From: a virus
Reading direction: 5' to 3' (one strand)
IMG/VR virus record: IMGVR_UViG_3300046373_000057
Coordinates: 1 to 40,760 of that record
Length of the DNA stretch: 40,760 nt
Positions 6,028 through 13,166 of the stretch are shown one piece after another; the stretch's first letter is position 1; each line of letters begins with the position of its first letter. Both the position numbers and the translations under genes were made by a program. Below the pieces are notes generated by a model. The model was not told the DNA's origin. It made no database searches and saw only the letters and a list, made by a program, of their open reading frames with translations.

Positions 6028-6722
6028 ACCTCGCCTCCGTCTGCCGGAATCCAGTAAGGAACACCATGTTTGATGACCCCAAATCCCGCTGTAGACCCAA
6101 TCCCGCTGGCTGCTGCGTAGTCTGCTGCCTTACTCGTGGTGTCCATAAGGTGCCCGCACTCCATGCCCCAAACAAACTTACCCATTGTCTCGCGGTATGC
6201 CAGGGACGTTTTGTGTGTATGTCCACTCATCACATTGATACCCATGAGGACTGCCTTCTGTATCGGAGTGCCCCCGTTCTCGTCCCCGTGAACAAACAAG
6301 ATGTCTCCGCGCGGCGAGGGGACGATCAACTTTTTGCGGGGGTCCGTGCGCCAGTTCCAGCCCTTGTTGGGGATCATCTCTTGTAGAGACTTGATCATTC
6401 TGGAGGGCAACTTGGATTCTGAGGCTTTCATCATTACTCGGCGGTCATGGTTTCCAATAAGGATTTCCATCTTCTTGAATCGTTTTCCAAGATCTACCAT
6501 ACCCTGGTAAGCGCGTTCGAATTCATCCTCGGGGCTGGGGTCATCCGTAGCGCCAGGCCAGCGTGACCAGGCTTTCTGGTCCATGATGTCGCCCAACTGG
6601 ATAACAAGATCGGGCTTGTGCTTCAGTGCCCACTTGTGCGCCATCTCGATGCCCTCTTGGTGCGGCCAAGGAAAATGGATGTCAGGCAAAACAAGGATTG
6701 TCTTAGGATATAGTTTGCTCAT
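6024..6722 (-). CDS. Calcineurin-like metallophosphoesterase
   Basis: This is a 232-residue protein with the full metallophosphoesterase signature: D14-x-H16 (PDIHFP), G44-D45-x-x-D48, G90-N91-H92-D93, a later H in VHGDENGG and the G-H-T-H near residue 160. It binds two metal ions and hydrolyses phosphomono- or diesters. Phage members act in DNA repair, nucleotide salvage or RNA-end processing, and the substrate cannot be read here. I chose the ATG at 6722, which overlaps the helicase stop (ATGA), over an in-frame ATG 21 bases upstream. Confidence 0.9.
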   Translation of the reverse strand: MSKLYPKTILVLPDIHFPWPHQEGIEMAHKWALKHKPDLVIQLGDIMDQKAWSRWPGATDDPSPEDEFERAYQGMVDLGKRFKKMEILIGNHDRRVMMKASESKLPSRMIKSLQEMIPNKGWNWRTDPRKKLIVPSPRGDILFVHGDENGGTPIQKAVLMGINVMSGHTHKTSLAYRETMGKFVWGMECGHLMDTTSKAADYAAASGIGSTAGFGVIKHGVPYWIPADGGEV

Positions 6723-8122
6723 TCGGTCTCTTTCTTGTGCCAAATTACGTTAAGTTGCGCGAACTCTGTATGAATGCTGTTGTAAAGTCGTCCGAAGGTC
6801 GGGTCCAAGATGTGAGCGACACACTTGTCGTCTATTGCTCGGACACCCCTGCCGAGTCTTTGGACGGTATTCTGCATAGTTCGCAGCTTATACCAGTGAT
6901 CTCCGTCAGCTAGCCCTACCCTCTTCTGCACAAACAGGTCTTGTCTGTCTGGATACATCAGGGTTGGTAGTATCATCTGTTGACAGGTCTCATACGGAAG
7001 GTCGATCCCTTCTGCGCACCCAGCGGCCAACCAGATTCCGCCATACTCAATGAATCTTCTCTTGACTTCCGCCTTGTTGCGCGTATTATTCACAAGTGGG
7101 CGCAAGTTGCCTAGAAGCTCTGACAGTACCCGCTGCTGCTCGTAAGTCACATGGACAAGCGTTGGCACAGGGTTTGCAGAGTAGATCTTGAGGATCGCGT
7201 CTGCCAGTACTTGAGGGTCCTTTCGAAAGTCCGGGTCTACTGGGGAGTAGTACACCGGGCGGTTCTCAGGGGGAGTCAAGTACGGTCGCTGGTCGTACGT
7301 ATAAGATCTACCAGCGGCCAGTTGTTCTGAATCGTACCGAGTCATGGTACCTGATACTGCTATCACCTTACGCGCGTCAGTTACGGCCTTGATTAGACTG
7401 TGTGGCACTCGGACAGGTGTAAGTACCAGGCACTTTTGAGGTCTAGCGCCGTTAATCGGAATCATTGCCTTTGAAATCTCGAAGACTTGGTTCTGACTAC
7501 CCTCTTCTAGGCTGTCTTTTAGTCTGGCTATCCGTTCGAACTCCGCCCAAAGCGGACCGGGGGCGTCAGATACTGCAAGGGCCTTCTTGAGGCGATCATA
7601 ACGGTTATAGCACCACTTTATCAGGTCGCCCTCGTTCTTAGCATTCTCTGGAACGTTGGTCTTGGCGACTGGGATCACTTGAGCGGCTAGATAGGTTAAC
7701 ATGTCTACCAGCAAGTGAGCCTCATCGATCACGATCAAGTCTGGTGTCCTTAAGCCCCGTTGCCGCGCGAAATGGTAGCTTAGGGGGTTAAAGATCGAGG
7801 GAGTACCTGATTTTGCTGCCTTGTGTGCCTTGTGATACTGCTCAGCTGAGTCGTATCGGTCCTTGCCCCGGACATCGTTTAACTCTGGGTAGTCGTCCTG
7901 ATACTGTTTGATCAGGCTGTTGTCAGAGGTAATGATGTCGCAAGCCGAGGACTGACGCTGCCAAGATCGCGCAAGAAAAGACTTGCCATATCCAGGCGGC
8001 ATGTTTGAACAAAACACTTGGGACTCAAGTAAAGCTTTGTTTCCGTCGATAAAAGCATTAACCTGCTCGGGACGGGGGTTGCGACCTGAGCCATCAGACG
8101 GAGGAATTTCTAGCTTTGACAT
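6719..8122 (-). CDS. DinG/XPD-like superfamily 2 DNA helicase
   Basis: In this 467-residue protein Walker A is at 41-48 (MPPGYGKS) and the DEAH box at 133-136. The C-terminal RecA lobe has the AEGIDLPYE segment, the DLFVQKR/LADGD region and motif VI QRLGRGVR. The LP/YP pattern after motif V is that of DinG/XPD rather than of RecQ or DnaB. I see no four-cysteine Fe-S insert after Walker A, so it is a short form without the cluster. It probably unwinds DNA ahead of the phage polymerase. An AAGGAGA site precedes the ATG; the start overlaps the HNH gene by 29 bases. Confidence 0.85.
   Translation of the reverse strand: MSKLEIPPSDGSGRNPRPEQVNAFIDGNKALLESQVFCSNMPPGYGKSFLARSWQRQSSACDIITSDNSLIKQYQDDYPELNDVRGKDRYDSAEQYHKAHKAAKSGTPSIFNPLSYHFARQRGLRTPDLIVIDEAHLLVDMLTYLAAQVIPVAKTNVPENAKNEGDLIKWCYNRYDRLKKALAVSDAPGPLWAEFERIARLKDSLEEGSQNQVFEISKAMIPINGARPQKCLVLTPVRVPHSLIKAVTDARKVIAVSGTMTRYDSEQLAAGRSYTYDQRPYLTPPENRPVYYSPVDPDFRKDPQVLADAILKIYSANPVPTLVHVTYEQQRVLSELLGNLRPLVNNTRNKAEVKRRFIEYGGIWLAAGCAEGIDLPYETCQQMILPTLMYPDRQDLFVQKRVGLADGDHWYKLRTMQNTVQRLGRGVRAIDDKCVAHILDPTFGRLYNSIHTEFAQLNVIWHKKETE
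7163..7178 (+). promoter_or_regulatory. Perfect sigma-54-type element, antisense in the helicase gene
   Basis: The plus strand reads TGGCACA-GGGT-TTGCA with exact -24/-12 spacing. It lies inside the helicase coding region and points against it. It may be a chance occurrence, yet it fits the same strict pattern as the four sites in the right end. Confidence 0.25.
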
Positions 8123-8603
8123 TCTGTCTCCTTTCAGTGTTCTCGACTCGTGTCTTCTCTTTGTGACAGATCGAACACAAAACTTGTAGGTCTTCCGGAC
8201 CGCAGAACAATCTAAAGAGGTATTCGTCCCATGTGAGAACCGTACCGTCAGTTGGAACCAAAGCTACCTTGTGGTCTACGGCAACTTTAAGAGGAATGAG
8301 TGGGGGTCGCTCAAGTCCTGCTGCCTTAGCTGCTTTCAGTTCCTTAGTCTGCTTAGGCGTGTGCTGTGCCTTGCCTAGAGTGCCGCAGAGTGCGCAGCGA
8401 TGCCAGACGTTCTTGCGGTAGCCTTCACTTGTCTTCTTACGGGTCAGGACTTCGACACGGGCTGCTTGTAGAGCCAGGTTGCGGCCAGGCCAGCGAAACC
8501 AGATACGTCGCCAAGCGCCGCGCATCTGAGACCGGAAGAACGCTGCCGTCCATTGCTTCTTACCGGGCTCTTTACCAATGAACGGGGGTATATCTGTATT
8601 CAT
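8094..8603 (-). CDS. HNH nuclease with Zn-binding cysteines
   Basis: The 169-residue protein has C-A-L-C (residues about 71-74), then VDHK (about 109-112) and a C-terminal C-S-I-C-H followed by K-T, the arrangement of an HNH nuclease with two structural CxxC pairs. The N-terminal 55 residues are basic and aromatic. Unlike the other HNH proteins here it lacks a NUMOD/AP2 tail. It is embedded between primase and helicase with a 4-base overlap, so it may be a working replication or recombination nuclease rather than a homing enzyme. Confidence 0.8.
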   Translation of the reverse strand: MNTDIPPFIGKEPGKKQWTAAFFRSQMRGAWRRIWFRWPGRNLALQAARVEVLTRKKTSEGYRKNVWHRCALCGTLGKAQHTPKQTKELKAAKAAGLERPPLIPLKVAVDHKVALVPTDGTVLTWDEYLFRLFCGPEDLQVLCSICHKEKTRVENTERRQNVKARNSSV

Positions 8604-9436
8604 TCAATGCCCAGTTGGTTAGCTGCCTGATTGACCGCCCGCAGGACTTCGTCTTCCGGCTTAGGGTCAGGCAAAAATTTATTTACGTATAAGCAATTCA
8701 TAGAAACTAGGTCTCGGGACATACCCGCTTCGAAGAGCCCGCTCGCCAAGCTCCATAGTTTTGTATGGCGCATTCCCGCTAGAGGCGTGTCTTGTATGAA
8801 GCTGGCTAGACGCTGGAAACCGATCCTCCCCAGGTCGGCATCCGTTAAAGAGTCGGAATCGACGTTCTGATTCTTCGGGGCCTCGATCATAGGGATAGAT
8901 GGCACGCTCTTGCCATGGTGTTCGAATACTCGCTCCTTCTTCCGTCCAGTCTTGGGATGAAGACGGCCCGGATTGGAGAGGAGCCGCGCGTGCTGGTATA
9001 AAGAAGCATCCGAAACCACGTTCAAAGTATCCTGCACGTAGCGTAGCTGGCTGTAAGGAACGTCCCGACCCAGCATTGGAACTATTTTGATGCATATGTG
9101 GAATCCTTTCGAACCCGACGACCAGACCGTAAAGTCAAAGTCTTGGGCAATGAATTGTTTCGTAAGCTCTCTGGTGTAAACCTTAATGCGCTCAACTTCT
9201 TGGGGGGAGTCGTTTGAGGCATCAATGTCGATCCAGAGTCGGTCCGAGTAAACTTCGAACCTAGAGAAATTAGTTGCGTCACCCTGAGCTTGCACTGCGA
9301 ACTTAGCTGCTTCATTGAACGCGTAGACACTGCAATAGCCTGCGTCCGGCCTTTTGAAGAAATCAGGTAGCGCAGAACGCGGCACCATAAGACCAGTACG
9401 CATCGAAGGCTGTAAAGCGTATTCATGATACCACAT
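8600..9436 (-). CDS. Archaeo-eukaryotic-type primase (AEP), small
   Basis: In this 278-residue protein AEP motif I is LWIDIDAS (D70, D72), motif II is S-G-S-K-G-F-H (107-113) and motif III is the RLLSNPGRLHPKTG segment (151-164). These build the metal site and nucleotide pocket of primases of the PriS/Prim-Pol clan. The enzyme would make primers for the split family A polymerase encoded downstream. The C-terminal 100 residues carry a small helical domain (AGMRHTKLWSLASGLFEAG...) resembling the PriCT-like caps of plasmid and phage primases. Such a primase replaces the DnaG-type enzyme used by T7-like phages. Confidence 0.85.
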   Translation of the reverse strand: MWYHEYALQPSMRTGLMVPRSALPDFFKRPDAGYCSVYAFNEAAKFAVQAQGDATNFSRFEVYSDRLWIDIDASNDSPQEVERIKVYTRELTKQFIAQDFDFTVWSSGSKGFHICIKIVPMLGRDVPYSQLRYVQDTLNVVSDASLYQHARLLSNPGRLHPKTGRKKERVFEHHGKSVPSIPMIEAPKNQNVDSDSLTDADLGRIGFQRLASFIQDTPLAGMRHTKLWSLASGLFEAGMSRDLVSMNCLYVNKFLPDPKPEDEVLRAVNQAANQLGIE

Positions 9437-9446
9437 TCTTTATTTC

Positions 9447-10130
9447 TCAAAATGGGAGGTCCACATCAATTGACGCCGTTGCCTCAAGGTCCACAAGAGC
9501 TTCCTTACTAGCGAAGATCTCGAGTACGTTGATATAATCCGCGTTGCTCTGTCCTTTGGCGTTCAACTGACGCTTGATACCCGCCTCAGCAGCAGCAGCG
9601 TTAAGGGCTTCCTTATTAGCGAAATTGCCGTCAAGTTTGCGAGTCACGTGGTCTTTCTCAACAAGGATATAGTCGTCCTTACCGACGTACTTAGCGTGCG
9701 GACCGTTGTAACCGAGGCGAACCTTGATAGTCTTGCCCACCATCTTGTTCACATCGCCGAAGAGTGCGCCGACTTGCTGCATGCCGTTGTCGTAGTCAAA
9801 TTGAATGCCGAGTCCACGGAAGAATTTCTGAAGCTTCTCAAGCGGCCAGACTTCCTTCTTAGCGCCGAAGAGGAAGCCATTGCGGCACTCTACTGGAACG
9901 CTAAGGAAATATCGCAGGCCCTTGCCGTCATGGGTTTCAAGTTGAATCTGAGTCCCGATCCACGCGGAGTCTTCTGATTTAGTTGTTTCATCAAACGTCA
10001 CGGCCTTGATAACCATGTCGTAAGTGCCGGGCTCAGACAGGAAGTTACCGCCGCCCTCTTTCTTGTTAGAGTCAAATTGTGCCTGTGTGATTGTAGGCTT
10101 GGATGCGACATTGAATTTTGGAATTGACAT
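9447..10130 (-). CDS. ssb: Single-strand DNA binding protein
   Basis: The 227-residue protein has beta-rich segments (YDMVIKAV, AWIGTQIQL, GLRYFLSVP) compatible with an OB fold. It ends in the acidic tip DVDLPF, the equivalent of the DDDIPF tail by which SSB recruits partners. It is placed between the exonuclease and primase genes and has a strong AAGGAG site 5 bases before the ATG. It probably coats single-stranded phage DNA and delivers it to the Sak4-like ATPase. The overall sequence is divergent from bacterial SSB, so the call rests on the tail, fold pattern and context. Confidence 0.75.
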   Translation of the reverse strand: MSIPKFNVASKPTITQAQFDSNKKEGGGNFLSEPGTYDMVIKAVTFDETTKSEDSAWIGTQIQLETHDGKGLRYFLSVPVECRNGFLFGAKKEVWPLEKLQKFFRGLGIQFDYDNGMQQVGALFGDVNKMVGKTIKVRLGYNGPHAKYVGKDDYILVEKDHVTRKLDGNFANKEALNAAAAEAGIKRQLNAKGQSNADYINVLEIFASKEALVDLEATASIDVDLPF

Positions 10131-10179
10131 TTTATCTCCTTTGTTACTTTTAACTTAACGGCGTGATGCCGGGGGAACT

Positions 10180-11028
10180 TTAGGAATCTTTTTTCGCTTG
10201 TCGATTTTTCTTGCGTCTCTCAGTATTGTGCATTATCTTGAAGCCTCGGGGTGTAGGCTTGGCAGTTAATGCCTGTCTCAACTCTTGCACATCCCATGCC
10301 AAGTTGTCCTTGACAGCACAAATTTCTTTCAAGGGGCAGAAATTGCAGGGCGATTCGTACTTACTGCCCGCTTGCATCGGTTTTTCAATTCTTACCGTCG
10401 CTGAAGAGGATGTTGACAGTATGTTACTGACTGACGAGTACCAGCGCGCAAGGTCCTTTAATGAATGAGAATATGGCTTGCCGTCTAGACTTAAAGCAGC
10501 TCCGTCCAAGGATTTGACGGACCATTCTCGCTCTGCCACAACCTCGTAAGCGTCCATGTTTGTTGACAATTCATAATAACTGGCGACAATACGGACCCCC
10601 TTCTTGTTGCAAAAACCCAGGTAGGAGGCCGCTTGAGCTACCCAGGAAGGTTCTGGTACCCCGCCCTCAAAGGCGCGCTTGTAGACGCTCTGGGACGTTG
10701 TAGACTTCTTCTCGACAGCGACATCGTTATCCAGTACAAAGTCCATACGGCCTGAGATCACTGTGCCCTTGTATTCAACCTGGAAGGGGACTTCGCGTTG
10801 ATAAGCGACCTTCTCTTTATCAAGCTTAGCAGAATATCGGAACTCGTCTAGTGCCCCTAACCCTGCGTATTCTGCCGGGATGTCCTGGTGAAGTTCTGCC
10901 TTGCTCAAGCCCGAGGCAAGTTGTGCCGATAGGTATCGGTGACAGGACTTGTTACTCGTCGTGCTGACCACTGGCCCCACCATGAAGGCAGCTGACGAGG
11001 GATAAATGCGAGGAGGGTTAGTAGTCAT
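10180..11028 (-). CDS. Cas4/RecB-like 4Fe-4S PD-(D/E)XK exonuclease
   Basis: The 282-residue protein has the nuclease core ISGRMDFVL (D96), then E106-x-K108 (AVEKKS) and a downstream Q-A-A-S-Y motif. Four cysteines are positioned as in Cas4/AddB Fe-S nucleases: one near the N-terminus (C29) and C228-x2-C231-x5-C237 near the C-terminus. The enzyme would resect DNA ends and feed the SSB/Sak4 annealing pair. The ATG at 11028 has GGAG upstream and overlaps the preceding gene by 11 bases. The longer open frame upstream reads over the zinc-finger-like gene and is discarded. Confidence 0.85.
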   Translation of the reverse strand: MTTNPPRIYPSSAAFMVGPVVSTTSNKSCHRYLSAQLASGLSKAELHQDIPAEYAGLGALDEFRYSAKLDKEKVAYQREVPFQVEYKGTVISGRMDFVLDNDVAVEKKSTTSQSVYKRAFEGGVPEPSWVAQAASYLGFCNKKGVRIVASYYELSTNMDAYEVVAEREWSVKSLDGAALSLDGKPYSHSLKDLARWYSSVSNILSTSSSATVRIEKPMQAGSKYESPCNFCPLKEICAVKDNLAWDVQELRQALTAKPTPRGFKIMHNTERRKKNRQAKKDS

Positions 11029-11218
11029 CGTCTTGTGGCTCCTCAACATGGTACAGATACATGTCCTCACGATCGCGGAAAGTGTCCTCTGATTCATCCG
11101 AGTCGTGATGGTCGGTACATTGTTCATTGTCACAGCTTAGCTCAATGTAGACCCCATTCCGGATTGCGTCATAGCTAAGTCGACTTCCGCAACGTTTACA
11201 CCATTTTACTTTTTTCAT
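11018..11218 (-). CDS. Small zinc-finger-like protein
   Basis: A 66-residue protein with C-x2-C at the N-terminus (WCKRCGS) and a second pair of cysteines (SCDNEQC), then an acidic tail (DSDESED...). This looks like a zinc-ribbon of the transcription-elongation or Com type. It may bind nucleic acid or a protein partner early in infection. The start is in an ATGA overlap with the upstream gene. Confidence 0.7.
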   Translation of the reverse strand: MKKVKWCKRCGSRLSYDAIRNGVYIELSCDNEQCTDHHDSDESEDTFRDREDMYLYHVEEPQDDDY

Positions 11219-11598
11219 TTGGATCGAATCCTCGACTTTCTTTCATTGCGAACGCGTTTCTTTTTTGACGCATCTCCGTTATAGTCTTGACGTATTTGTT
11301 CTCGGGGGGTAAGTAGGGGGGTTTGTGCCCACCCGTAGTCAAACTCATTGTGTTTGGGGAACCTAGACTTAGGCAAAGTATAGGTATTTCGCTCCCTTGA
11401 TCGCCATTCATAGTACAGTTCTGTCATGATCCTAAACTGTACATCCTCAGGAATATTGACAAAAATACGTTCTAGGGCTTTCTTGTCCCCGTATTTTGTC
11501 CCTCTCACAAAATCTCGATACCAGAGCCTCTGATCATCTGAAAGCTTGTCCCAGATTTCCAAAATATCCTCATCCGGCGGTCTAACCACGTCACTCAC
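11215..11598 (-). CDS. Hypothetical protein, first gene of the leftward operon
   Basis: This 127-residue protein has an acidic helical N-terminal half and a basic end (KKKRVRNERKSRIRSK) that suggests nucleic-acid binding. I chose the GTG at 11598 because AGGAG lies 7 bases upstream. An in-frame ATG at 11622 lacks a ribosome site and would leave only about 8 leader bases after the predicted promoter at 11641-11657. The family is not recognised. Confidence 0.65.
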   Translation of the reverse strand: MSDVVRPPDEDILEIWDKLSDDQRLWYRDFVRGTKYGDKKALERIFVNIPEDVQFRIMTELYYEWRSRERNTYTLPKSRFPKHNEFDYGWAQTPLLTPREQIRQDYNGDASKKKRVRNERKSRIRSK

Positions 11599-11640
11599 AT
11601 CGTCACTCCTCTGACACTGCATTGTGTCTGGTCATACTGA

Positions 11641-11657
11641 TGCAGTATCTGTGCCAC
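11641..11657 (-). promoter_or_regulatory. Sigma-54-type -24/-12 element before the leftward operon
   Basis: The minus strand reads GTGGCACA-GATA-CTGCA: TGGCAC at -24, GC at -12, exactly 10 bases between GG and GC. It is oriented into the replication operon, and predicts a transcript start near 11630, about 32 bases before the GTG at 11598. No phage-encoded enhancer-binding protein is seen, so a host activator would be needed. Confidence 0.5.
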
Positions 11658-11728
11658 AATTGCGTAGGGTTGCAAAATAGTTGTAGGGGGTCAAAATAGT
11701 TCGGCGCTATTTCGCAGGATATAGATGA

Positions 11729-11766
11729 GGGAGGAAACCTAGGGGGTAGGGGGTGAGGAAGGCGGG
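11729..11766 (+). other. Four-run G tract (possible G-quadruplex)
   Basis: Plus-strand runs GGG (729-731), GGGGG (742-746), GGGGG (749-753) and GGG (764-766) lie within 38 bases in the divergent control region. The spacing allows intramolecular four-strand folding when the strand is single. Confidence 0.4.
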
Positions 11767-11810
11767 AGCCTAAACGAACCGATTCTATAACTTAGACAAC
11801 TCTTTAAACT

Positions 11811-11871
11811 ACAAGACAATAACTAATTAATCATTATCTTGTAAGTATATAAGAATACTACATTGTCTTGT
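11811..11871. repeat. Three copies of a 10-bp operator-like element
   Basis: ACAAGACAAT at 11811-11820 faces ATTATCTTGT at 11833-11842 and ATTGTCTTGT at 11862-11871. Copies 1 and 3 are exact inverted repeats; copy 2 differs by one base. Copies 2 and 3 are direct repeats 29 bp apart, with similar AT-rich flanks. The arrangement suits binding of a dimeric regulator. Confidence 0.6.
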
Positions 11872-11890
11872 AACATATTATAATTATAGT

Positions 11891-11912
11891 AGGTAGTCTA
11901 TTTAGACTGCCT
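11891..11912 (+). promoter_or_regulatory. 5' leader stem-loop
   Basis: AGGTAGTCTA and TAGACTGCCT pair over 10 bases (one G-U pair in the plus-strand RNA). The hairpin lies 16 bases before the AGGAG site of the first rightward gene. It could stabilise the transcript or be a processing site. No long U run follows, so it is not a normal terminator. Confidence 0.45.
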
Positions 11913-11934
11913 ATTTTCATTTTCAGGAGACAAA

Positions 11935-12501
11935 ATGAGCGAACTTACTGCGTCAAACTACAAGATGTTGGATTACGGAATTAACGTACAAGATCGAATC
12001 ATTTACATATTCAGCGACATTGACGAAAACACCATGACTCGTGTCTGGATGGGCCTACAAGCCATTCTTTGGGACAACAAGACCAAACCCATTACTCTGC
12101 ATCTTTCGACTAATGGCGGCGAAGTTGAGGCCGGTCTGGCCATCTACGACATGCTCAAAGGTTGTGGCTGTAAGGTTCATGTCCATGTGCAAGGGTTTGC
12201 ACACTCAATGGGTATCATTATCCTGCAAGCTGGATCAACTCGGTCAATGTCCCCAAATGCCGCGATCATGGCACACTGGGGCCGTCAGGGCGCAGAGGAC
12301 ACCAATCCAGAAAACTACAAACGAAAACTCAAGTTTCAATCTGATCTTGATGACAAGTGCGACAATATCCTTCTTGCCGCCATGCAGCGCGTAAAACCCA
12401 AGACAACCCTTAAGAAGATCAAAGATCTTACCCGTCTTGACTGGTACATGCACCCTAAAGAAGCTCTTGAAAATGGCTTCGTGGATGAAATCCGTGGCTG
12501 A
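11935..12501 (+). CDS. ClpP-like (S14) serine protease
   Basis: The 188-residue protein has LSTNGGEVEAGLAIYDML, then nucleophile Ser91 (AHSMG), His114 (IMAHWG) and a likely Asp169 (TRLDWYMHPKEAL) followed by the ENGFVDEI ending of ClpP-family proteins. It lacks a signal peptide. Phage S14 proteases usually mature the prohead. Here the gene is first in the packaging/head operon, but it is not next to portal or capsid as usual. A host-directed ClpP role is the alternative. AGGAG lies 6 bases upstream of the ATG. Confidence 0.85.
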   Translation: MSELTASNYKMLDYGINVQDRIIYIFSDIDENTMTRVWMGLQAILWDNKTKPITLHLSTNGGEVEAGLAIYDMLKGCGCKVHVHVQGFAHSMGIIILQAGSTRSMSPNAAIMAHWGRQGAEDTNPENYKRKLKFQSDLDDKCDNILLAAMQRVKPKTTLKKIKDLTRLDWYMHPKEALENGFVDEIRG

Positions 12502-12769
12502 CCCCCAAACGATCCTAGACAAGGCCCTAGGCCTTATGGACGCCCACCTGTTCCAGATAAAGGTACAGGCTACCGCAATGACCAAAGACGGCGCTAAGGG
12601 CTTTACAGCCACTGACGCCGCAGTAATAGAACGCTACGCTAAGCTGGCCTTGGCAATGACCAAGAGTGAAAACGAAGACACCGACCTAGAGGGCCTCACA
12701 GACGAGGAACTTCTGGCCAAACTAAACGAAAGCAACCCAGATGTACAAGATACGGCTAGCGAGACCTGA
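12485..12769 (+). CDS. Putative small terminase subunit
   Basis: A 94-residue helical protein that starts inside the end of the protease gene. An N-terminal helix (PQTILDKALGLMDAHL), a central VIERYAKLALAM helix and the acidic LTDEELLAKLNE segment are reminiscent of the small packaging subunits of podoviruses. It lies two genes before the large terminase. The start is uncertain: the ATG at 12485, an in-frame ATG 12 bases earlier and a GTG at 12494 all lack a strong site. The assignment is by position and helix pattern. Confidence 0.5.
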   Translation: MKSVADPQTILDKALGLMDAHLFQIKVQATAMTKDGAKGFTATDAAVIERYAKLALAMTKSENEDTDLEGLTDEELLAKLNESNPDVQDTASET

Positions 12770-13166
12770 GGATTTCAACTTCGTAGCCAACAGCTACCTG
12801 AAGTCGTACCGTACAGCCCCTGAAACCAAGCCCATGATCAACGAAGTATACTTCCCCGAGTACAAGTCAAGGCTAGAGCATATGGCGCGCACTGGGACGA
12901 TCCTGGTGGCCTGCGCACAAGACGACGAGGACCAGATCTTTGGCTACTCCATAGTCGGCCTTGTCGGACAGTACGCGGTTCTGCACTACGTCTACGTCAA
13001 GTTCCCATTCCGACACGTCGGTATCGGGAAGGCGCTGACCCTAGCAGCCGTGCCCGGTTTTGCAGAGCGCACTACGGTGGTAACACACCAACCCCGCAAC
13101 TGGGCAGCGACCTCGACCAAGTACAAGTTGATCTATGATCCTAAATACGCCAAGGAGACAAAATGA
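12741..13166 (+). CDS. GNAT-family N-acetyltransferase
   Basis: The 141-residue protein begins IRLARPEDFNFV, as many GNAT proteins do. It has the core strand VLHYVYVKFPFRHVGIGKAL, equal to motif A with R/Q-x-x-G-x-G/A for acetyl-CoA binding. It would transfer acetyl groups to an amine on a protein or small molecule. Phage GNATs near the packaging genes are known but their targets mostly are not. The gene overlaps both neighbours and is translationally coupled. Confidence 0.75.
   Translation: MYKIRLARPEDFNFVANSYLKSYRTAPETKPMINEVYFPEYKSRLEHMARTGTILVACAQDDEDQIFGYSIVGLVGQYAVLHYVYVKFPFRHVGIGKALTLAAVPGFAERTTVVTHQPRNWAATSTKYKLIYDPKYAKETK

Larger units (their letters stand above)
11658..11934. promoter_or_regulatory. 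Divergent control region
   Basis: There is no credible gene here. From left to right it holds the G-run tract (11729-11766), a candidate leftward sigma-70 pair (TTGTAG-N18-TTATAG on the minus strand, about 11784-11813), three copies of a 10-bp inverted/direct element (11811-11871), an AT-rich stretch with TATAAT at 11879-11884 and a stem-loop (11891-11912), then the AGGAG site for the ClpP-like gene. No good -35 box is found for that TATAAT at normal spacing, so the rightward promoter is a region rather than a precise call. Confidence 0.6.

Noticed and set aside
5651-6226. 191-codon reading of the small basic protein
   Set aside because: The first 100 codons cover the membrane peptide and phosphoesterase in the wrong frame; the ATGA start at 5929 is preferred.
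11879-11884. TATAAT as a firm rightward sigma-70 promoter
   Set aside because: No acceptable -35 box occurs 16-18 bases upstream and there is no extended -10.
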